DNA of 64,000 nucleotides from contig JADJMH010000029.1 of the NCBI GenBank assembly GCA_016709675.1, positions 10,005-74,004 on the forward strand, in the 5' to 3' direction. The DNA comes from Candidatus Accumulibacter proximus (GTDB lineage: Bacteria > Pseudomonadota > Gammaproteobacteria > Burkholderiales > Rhodocyclaceae). Every line of letters begins with the position of its first letter. Positions within the stretch are counted from its first letter, which is position 1. A program made the position numbers and the translations under genes. Below are positions 58,264 through 64,000 of the stretch, one piece after another. The notes beneath the pieces are model-generated. The model ran no database searches. It was not told where the DNA came from and saw only the letters and a list, made by a program, of their open reading frames with translations.

Positions 58264-58697
58264 TTCGGTCGCGTTTCAAGTGCGCTGATCCGCGCCTCCA
58301 GTTCCTGCGTCTCCAGAGCCTTGCGGCGCGCCTCCACGATACCGGCGAGCGTCGCAGCCTCGCCGGGCAGAAGGTCGCCGGCAGCAACAGCTTGCAGGAT
58401 GGCGGACTGAGCCTGCGCGACGCCATTGGCAGAGCTGGTATCCGGCAAGGACAGGAAAACCGGACGTTCCTTCGCCGGTTGCACCAGTCTTTCGAGAACC
58501 AATCTGGCCGCGCTGATATCACCTTCCTTCGCGAGATCCACCACCTTTCTGGCGATCGCATCGGCGCCTTCTTCCATCGCAGCCAACGCCACCAATGTGA
58601 CACGGTTGCGGCTTCCCTTGGGTCGCCCTGTTGGGTTGCCAGACTGACCAGGTTGCCACCCGGGGCGTAGCTTTTCGGTTCGCGTCGTTTCGATCAT
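58260..58697 (-). CDS. DUF5681 domain protein (DUF5681 cluster, gene 2)
   Basis: 145 residues. The N-terminal WQPGQSGNPTGRPKGSRNRV is the DUF5681 signature, found in phage-derived and transposon-linked proteins near small-terminase genes. It continues with a helical body (VALAAMEEGADAIARKVVDL, ARLVLERLVQPAKERPVFL) and a C-terminal coil (GIVEARRKALETQELEARIS). Both ends overlap neighbours by ATGA. No large terminase or capsid gene is present, so a full prophage is not indicated. Confidence 0.85.
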   Translation of the reverse strand: MIETTRTEKLRPGWQPGQSGNPTGRPKGSRNRVTLVALAAMEEGADAIARKVVDLAKEGDISAARLVLERLVQPAKERPVFLSLPDTSSANGVAQAQSAILQAVAAGDLLPGEAATLAGIVEARRKALETQELEARISALETRPK

Positions 58698-58999
58698 TTC
58701 GTGTACCTTGACGGTGTTTTTTCAGTGCTTGGCTTTTCTGTGACGCTCACGAAACCATAGCGCCGGCCGATTTCTGCCCAAGCTCGCTGTGCGCAGAGTC
58801 GAGCGGCTTCCGACGCTTCGACACGAGCCAGGATCGCCAGCAGAGCCCGTAGCGGCGCGTTTTGTTCATTGCCAATGCCGTCTGTGATCGCGCGGCTGTC
58901 ACGCTGGCGCTGCGCACGTTTGCGCTCTGCAGCAGTCATCGGTTGGTCGCCTTTGGGCGGTCGGCCTCGTTGCGTGACAGTCACAGAGCTGTCGGCCAT
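58694..58999 (-). CDS. Hypothetical protein, 101 residues (DUF5681 cluster, gene 1)
   Basis: Unrecognised. Basic N-terminus QRGRPPKGDQ followed by MTAAERKRAQRQRDSRA, a pattern seen in small DNA-binding proteins of mobile elements, then ALLAILARVEASEAARLCAQ and RAWAEIGRRYGFVSVTE. GAGGAAG lies just ahead of the ATG at 58999, so this is the first gene of the overlapping set. The stop overlaps the DUF5681 start by ATGA. Confidence 0.7.
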   Translation of the reverse strand: MADSSVTVTQRGRPPKGDQPMTAAERKRAQRQRDSRAITDGIGNEQNAPLRALLAILARVEASEAARLCAQRAWAEIGRRYGFVSVTEKPSTEKTPSRYTK

Positions 59000-59449
59000 C
59001 GCTTCCTCTTATATTTCGTGACGCTCACAATACTATCACGTAGGCCCACGTTCGGCACGTCCATCGCTTGGATGGTTTGCGCGGCTGTCGATAACCAAAC
59101 AGGCTGAACACCGCGATGCTGGCTTCGAGAAGGACGTACCTCGAACTGGTATTGCAGCGATTAGAACGTGTCTAATGCGAGACGTAGGGCGGCAACCGGC
59201 CAACTGCCGCCGTTCGACACTCCGGGGAAGCTGCCACTTGAATGACAGTTGTACTTCGGAAGCTGCCTGAAGGCCAATTCACACTACTCGGCCTTTGCTG
59301 ACATTGGCGTCCAGAATCATGGGTGACTGGTCTCGTTTGATTTGCTGTCGTTACCAGTGAGTGGAGCCAAGCCGAATGCTGACGTTCCTTCGCAGAGTTG
59401 GAAGGTGCCCGACTCCGACTAATAGCGGTTCCAGCAGACTGGCATGCGA
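59000..59449. other. Gene-free stretch between the DUF5681 cluster and the restriction module
   Basis: About 450 bases. Open frames exist on both strands but none has a ribosome site or family-like content. The promoter of the DUF5681 cluster should lie near 59000-59060. Confidence 0.5.
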
Positions 59450-60124
59450 TTACAGCTCCTGCTCCAGCAGTGCTCCGTTCTTCTGTAACCACGCCTTCGC
59501 CTTTCCCATAGTTGGCGTCTGCGCCTTCACGATATTCCAGAATTGCGGCGTATGGTTTTGCTCAAGCAGGTGAGCAAGTTCATGAACCAGGACATAGTCG
59601 ATGACGAACATGGGGGCCTTGATTAAGCGCCAATTAAAAATCACGTTATCGTTGGGCGTGCATGAGCCCCAGCGATATTTTCCATCGCCGATCTTGGCTT
59701 CCTTGTAGCTCACCCCCAAGTTCTTAGCATGCACAGCAACTCTGGGAAGAATCTTCTCCTCGGCCCGTGAAATGAACCACTCGCGGAACATAGTCGGCTT
59801 GCCCGCGAGGGCTCGCGGCACGAGAAATTTCTGAGCAAACTCGATCTGCTCACCGCCGTCCACCAACTCGATTCGATACTGCCGGCCCAGATAAAACAGG
59901 GACTCCCCGGTAACTAATTCCTTGCCGGGTGCGTGCGGCAATGGGCTGTATTTCTGTGCATGCCGAGTCTTTTCATATAGCCATAACTTGCGCGATTCCA
60001 CTATCTGGCGGATTTTCTCTGGCGATGTTCCTTCGGGTGCTGTCACGACAACAGAGCGATGCCGCTCCACCGTGATGGTCAGCGTCTTGCGCTTGGAAAA
60101 GACAACCATGTAATCCAGTTCCAT
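59450..60124 (-). CDS. YgjP-like (DUF45/M48-type) zinc metallopeptidase
   Basis: 224 residues. The zinc motif HELAHLLEQNHTPQFW (His181, Glu182, His185; His191 nearby) with KYRWGSCTPNDNVIFNWRL is diagnostic of YgjP-like domain proteins. The N-terminal half is a beta-rich domain (TLTITVERHRSVVVTAPEGT). Genes of this family are often the last member of type I restriction operons, as here: the ATG lies one base after the reconstructed hsdR stop. Its role in restriction is not known. Confidence 0.9.
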   Translation of the reverse strand: MELDYMVVFSKRKTLTITVERHRSVVVTAPEGTSPEKIRQIVESRKLWLYEKTRHAQKYSPLPHAPGKELVTGESLFYLGRQYRIELVDGGEQIEFAQKFLVPRALAGKPTMFREWFISRAEEKILPRVAVHAKNLGVSYKEAKIGDGKYRWGSCTPNDNVIFNWRLIKAPMFVIDYVLVHELAHLLEQNHTPQFWNIVKAQTPTMGKAKAWLQKNGALLEQEL

Positions 60125-60125
60125 A

Positions 60126-63100
60126 TCAGACTGCGTACAGAATCCGGTCGTTGTTCTTCTCGGCGATTTCCATCACCCGCGAAATGATCTGGTTCCGGTT
60201 TGCAACCACATTCGGTAACGTATTGAACTCCGCCGAGACCAGGATCTGCTGAATTTCGGCCCCAGACGCTTCCGGGCAGGCACACTCTCCCAAAAGCTGA
60301 TCAGCTTCAACTCTCGCTCCACGACCAGAAAGACTTGTTGGGTCAAATTCACCAACTGACCGATTTGGTCGTCGGTAAGTGCCGCCGTGCCAAACACCTC
60401 TGTCTTGAACATGCGGAAGAATGGCATCTGCTTCTTCTTGTGCAGGCCATAGGTCGGCTCGTTCTCCGCTTCGATAATGCGCTTGCGCAGCTTTTCAAGC
60501 TCTTGTCAAATTGCCTTCCAGTTGTTGGCAAACTCTTGCAGGATCGCTGCCAGAGCAACAGAGAACGACGCTTGAAGCTCCGGGTCGTCGTCGAGCTCGA
60601 TGTCCAGATGGTGGCGTATGGCGTGCTCAACTTCTGCGGCTTTGGTCTTGGTACGCTTTGCGCTTGGCAACCTTACTCTCAAAATCCTCGTCGAGAATCG
60701 AGATCGGTTTGACCTTCTGGTAATGCCCTTCGAGGCCAGATACTGGTCTGTCAGTGCCCGCAGTTTGGGCGGAATACCCTTCATGCTCAGCCGCTGGTCA
60801 TTGAGATGTCGCCCGGCGAGCACGTTGATTTCCGTCAGCATTGTAGGTACCGAGGTAGGCCAAAGCCTCCTCGGCAGGGAATACCAAATCCAGGCTGCGC
60901 GTCAGCTTCTTATAGGCCAGCATGAACTCGAAGCGGATGTCCTCGTCGTAGAACAGATCGAAAAACGCGTCGTGGTCATTCAAGTCGGTCAGACCATACT
61001 GCTCCAGCAGCGCCATGATGGCCTTGTAGTCGGCTTGCAGTTCTCGCAGCTCGTCCTCTGGGAAGCTCAAGGTATCGAGCACTTCCTTCTGCTCGCGCTC
61101 GTCGTAGTTGTCGATGGCCTTCTTGAGGTGGTGACCGATGCCGACGTAATCGACGATGAAGCCCTTTTCCTTCGCCGCGCCGCCCACCCGGTTGACTCGA
61201 GCAATCGCCTGCAACAGGTTGTGGGCAATGATCACCTTGTCCAGGTACATGACCTGCTCGATTGGCGCGTCGAAGCCGGTCAGCAGCATGTTGTTGACGA
61301 CCACAATGCCGATCTCGCCACTAACCCCTTCGTCTTCCTTGTCGAAGGGCAGCTTAAAGCTCTTGATACTGCGCGCATGCCGGCCGCTGTCGGTGAATTC
61401 CTTGATGTGCGGCAGGTCGTTGTGGTTGCCGGAAATCACCACGTCGGTTTTCAGCGTCTTGAGGCGCGAGAGGTCCAGGTTTAGCGGATTGGCCTGTTCC
61501 AGCTCCTTGATGGCCTCGATCAGCGCTTCGTCCAGCGCAGCCTTGTAGCGCACCGCAGCCTCGCGCGATGTAGCCACCACCTGCGCCTTATAGCCGTTTG
61601 GGAAGACGTGTTCCAAATAGTGCGCCACCATGTCCCCCGGCTTTGGCCTTGATGGTGAGCACGGCTTCCAGATACGCGTCGCGCGAGCCATAGCCCAGGA
61701 TTTCCAGCCGTTGCTCCAGATTGTAATCACTGAACACGTCGGCAAAAGCAGTGTCCATTCCCTTTTGGTCAGACACCTCAGCGTTGTGTGTGCGGCCTTC
61801 GTGGACAATCTCCAGCGTCACGCCATCTCGATGGCCTGGCGCATGGTGCTCTGTCGATGTAATCGCCGAACACCGTCTCGGTCTTGTCGATTGGAGTACC
61901 GGTGTAGCCAATTCGGGCCGAGTTGGGTATGGCCTTGTCGAGGTTCGCGCCCAGTAGGGCGTACTGCGAGCGGTGCGCCTCGTCGGTCATCACCAGAATG
62001 TTCGGGCTCTTGTTCAGCTCTGGGAAGGTCTCCGCCAAATCGGTCTCGCGGAACTTGTGGATCATCGCCATCACCAGATCCGAGGAATCGCTGCGCAGCA
62101 GTTCCTTAAGCTTGGCGATGCTGTCCGCCGCCTTGACCGTAAAGCCGATGCTGCCGCCGGTTTCGCCGAGTTGCTGTTCCAGTTGCGTGCGGTCGGTGAC
62201 AAACAGCACCTTCCACTTGGAAAGCTGGGCGTGGCGGTACATCTCGCGCACCATGAACATCATGGTCAGCGACTTGCCCGACCCTCGGGTGTGCCAGACG
62301 ATGCCGCTACGCGCCCGTGGCGTGGTGCCGGTGAGCAAGCGCTGCACTGCCAGCTTCACGGCGCGAAACTGCTGATAGCGCCCGACAATCTTGATCCGCT
62401 CGCCCTTGTCCGACTCCGAGAAGATGGTGAAGGTACGGATGATGTCGAGCAGGTTCTGCCGGTCAGCATGCCCGCCACCAGCCGCTGCTGGTCGTTGGGC
62501 TGCTGCCGCCGTGGCAGGTCTTCGACTGTGCGTGGGTAAGGGATCTGACCAGCGGTAAAAATGTTTTTCGATGTGGGTGGTAATGGTGCCGAACTTGGCC
62601 TCGTTGCGACAAGTGGCCACCACGAACTGGTTGAAGTAGAACAGCGGCGCACTGCCTTCCCCTTTGGCCCCGCGCTGCTCGCCATAGCGCAGCATCTGGT
62701 CGATGGCCTCGGGGATTGGTTCCTTCGCCTTGGGCGATTTGCACTCGATCACCACCACCGGCAGACCGTTCAGAAACAGCACGATGTCCGGAACGATGTG
62801 GTGTTCTGTGCCGATGATGCGCACCTTGAACTGACAAATAGCGATGAAGCGATTGTTGGCCAGGTGCGTGAAGTCGATGTAGCGAACCGTCGGGCTTTTC
62901 TGGCCGGTCTTTCTGTTCTCTGAAACGCTGGTGTTTTCCAGCAGGTTCAGTACATGGCGGTTGTTTTCGAGCAGATTGGTGCCGGGGAAGCTGGCAGTGA
63001 TCCGCTTCGCCACCTCTTCCACTTGATCGTCTTCCAGCCAGGGGTTGATCACCTTGAGCTGTTCGCGCAACACCGGCCCAAGTGCCACTTCGGTGAAAGT

Positions 63101-63245
63101 TTCTCGGAAACTCTGCTTCGGCTCCTGCTTCATCGCCAGGTCGATGACCTCCCCTGAGTTCCGCCAACTGATTAAGCAGTGGCTTTTCGACATGGTTGCG
63201 TTCGTCAATGCGGATGTGGGCGGGGGTCTTGTCCTGGTGGACCAT
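60126..63245 (-). pseudogene. hsdR: Type I restriction enzyme HsdR, multiply frameshifted
   Basis: A 3.1-kb HsdR can be followed from ATG 63245 (MVHQDKTPAHIRIDERNHVE) to a TGA at 60126 (...EIAEKNNDRILYAV). Nuclease domain: PDIVLFLNGLPVVVIECKSP (PD...ECK). Helicase: HTRGSGKSLTMMFMV (about 62284), VMTDEAHRSQYALLGANLDK, YTGTP, LLTGFDAPIEQVMYLDK and QAIARVNRVGG. Frame changes occur near 63155, 62545/62460 (compensating), 61860, 61800, 61640 (in a G tract), 60843, 60715/60665, 60510 and 60290. As read it cannot give a working ATP-dependent restriction motor. Confidence 0.85.
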
Positions 63246-63258
63246 TCGGTTGTCCTTT

Positions 63259-64000
63259 TTATTGGGTCTCGGCTTGCGCAAGGAGTTGGGTGACTCGACG
63301 CTCACCGGTAAGCAGGTCTTCCATAAGTCCCTGCTTAATAGAACAGAGCTTCTTATGAGTATTTGCAGCGTCCTTCAATCCATTAGATATTCCATTTAGC
63401 GCAGATGCGATTCGTTCCTGCTCATTGACTTCCATCGGGTGGGGAATTGAAAGAGTACGAATATCACCCACCCGGATATGGCCGACGGTCGAGCCTCCAG
63501 CAAGCTCAAATAGTCTCTTTTGTACTCGATGCGAGTAGATTGCATAAACCAGATAGTCAGCACGTAGCTTTCCTGGCGCTGTCTGATACATCATCATCCG
63601 TTGGCCAAGGCAAGGAGCATACACTTGTTCAGGAATAACGCGTGCCTCGCCGAATGGTGCTTCACGTGTAATCACAACATCGCCAGCCTTCGGGCGACCC
63701 CTGGCTGTCCATACCTCATAGGAAGCTGCATCTGTAAACGCCAAATCGATCCAAACTAACTTACCATCGCGTACGTTCGGTGTCCTTATAACTGGATGAC
63801 CGTCCGCTGTTTCTGGAGGGGTTCTGTTTTTGCAGTCAATTACGGCTTCACAAAGAGCTTCGGCAGGCAACCACCCCCACTCCACCGGAATCCGCCCTGG
63901 CGGGGAATCCTTGAAGGCATGGGTAGCTTCAGAGCGGATGTTGCCGTGCGTCGATGCCCTTAGTGAGCAAGTCCTGCATCAGGCCTGTCTTGACGCGTTG
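63259..64000 (-). pseudogene. hsdS: Type I restriction specificity subunit HsdS (partial, frameshifted)
   Basis: The C-terminal target-recognition half is intact from about 63920 to 63259: VEWGWLPAEALCEAVIDCKN, VIRTPNVRDGKLVWIDLAFT, GDVVITREAPFGEARVI, GSTVGHIRVGDIRTLSIPHP and the closing coil KKLCSIKQGLMEDLLTGERR. Upstream the central repeat RVKTGLMQDLLTKGIDA is read in another frame, joined by a missing base near 63950 (continuing GNIRSEATHAFKDSPPGRIP). The N-terminal half lies beyond the window. The hsdR start follows after 13 bases. Without a full HsdS the system cannot choose its site, unless the shift is an error. Confidence 0.75.

Noticed and set aside
59172..59492. 106-codon minus-strand frame before the metallopeptidase
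   Set aside because: Overlaps the end of the YgjP-like gene and shows no recognisable content.
57081..64000. Prophage
   Set aside because: Only DUF5681 and a ParB-like fragment point to phage or plasmid; no capsid, tail, terminase or integrase gene is visible.
1..64000. CRISPR array
   Set aside because: No regularly spaced repeats were seen; the only tandem repeat is two 22-base copies at 3968-4011.

Overview
The window looks like a chromosome segment of a betaproteobacterium, most likely from the Rhodocyclales or 'Candidatus Accumulibacter' neighbourhood. This placement is an inference from gene content and order, not from a database search. Supporting content: an S-adenosylhomocysteine riboswitch ahead of ahcY, then a small membrane protein gene and metF; a CbbR/fructose-bisphosphatase/phosphoribulokinase Calvin-cycle block; a fused B12-dependent acyl-CoA mutase (IcmF); a membrane pyrophosphatase; exosortase-associated hydrolases and a PEP-CTERM gene; and the uvrA / MFS / ssb arrangement.

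Layout. 0-7 kb: two alanine-type aminotransferases, a Mth938-like protein, an ArnD-like deacetylase, a BAX-inhibitor-1 membrane protein, tRNA-Ser(UGA), a decayed glutathione-transferase gene and a DUF1615 lipoprotein. 6.7-12.4 kb: one minus-strand transcription unit, ahcY (SAH riboswitch) - membrane protein - metF - J-domain protein - three proteins of unknown function, most joined by stop/start overlaps. 12.4-17.3 kb: rapZ with a NusG-domain-II protein, an M20 amidohydrolase and a two-component system. 17.4-21.1 kb: cbbR divergent from fbp and prk, then an OmpA-type lipoprotein. 21.2-30 kb: a truncated MFS gene, a chemoreceptor with a C-terminal hemerythrin domain, an acyl-CoA hydrolase/transferase ending in a C11 tract, icmF and an AraC regulator. 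30.4-33.7 kb: acyl carrier protein, two exosortase-A-associated hydrolases and a lipocalin-like secreted protein. 34-51 kb: housekeeping genes (murJ, PEBP, hppA fused to an OmpA domain, adk, kdsB, Trm112, lpxK, exbD, exbB, xseA, sodB, ssb, MFS, uvrA, HU).

From about 51 kb the character changes. An IS630-family element has split a small secreted-protein gene. After tRNA-Ala(CGC) comes an accessory region: a thermonuclease / DUF6794 / SRAP / unknown cassette, a ParB-like fragment, a frameshifted PEP-CTERM gene, five overlapping small genes including a DUF5681 protein, a YgjP-like metallopeptidase, and a type I restriction module whose hsdR and hsdS are both frameshifted. Frameshifts cluster in this last 13 kb. 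They could be true gene decay or, in part, assembly error, since at least one lies in a homopolymer.

The most interesting points are the metF-coupled J-domain operon with three unrecognised proteins, the pyrophosphatase-OmpA fusion, the exosortase-associated module lying apart from any exosortase, and the small-gene cassettes of the terminal island. No CRISPR array, rRNA operon or complete prophage was seen.
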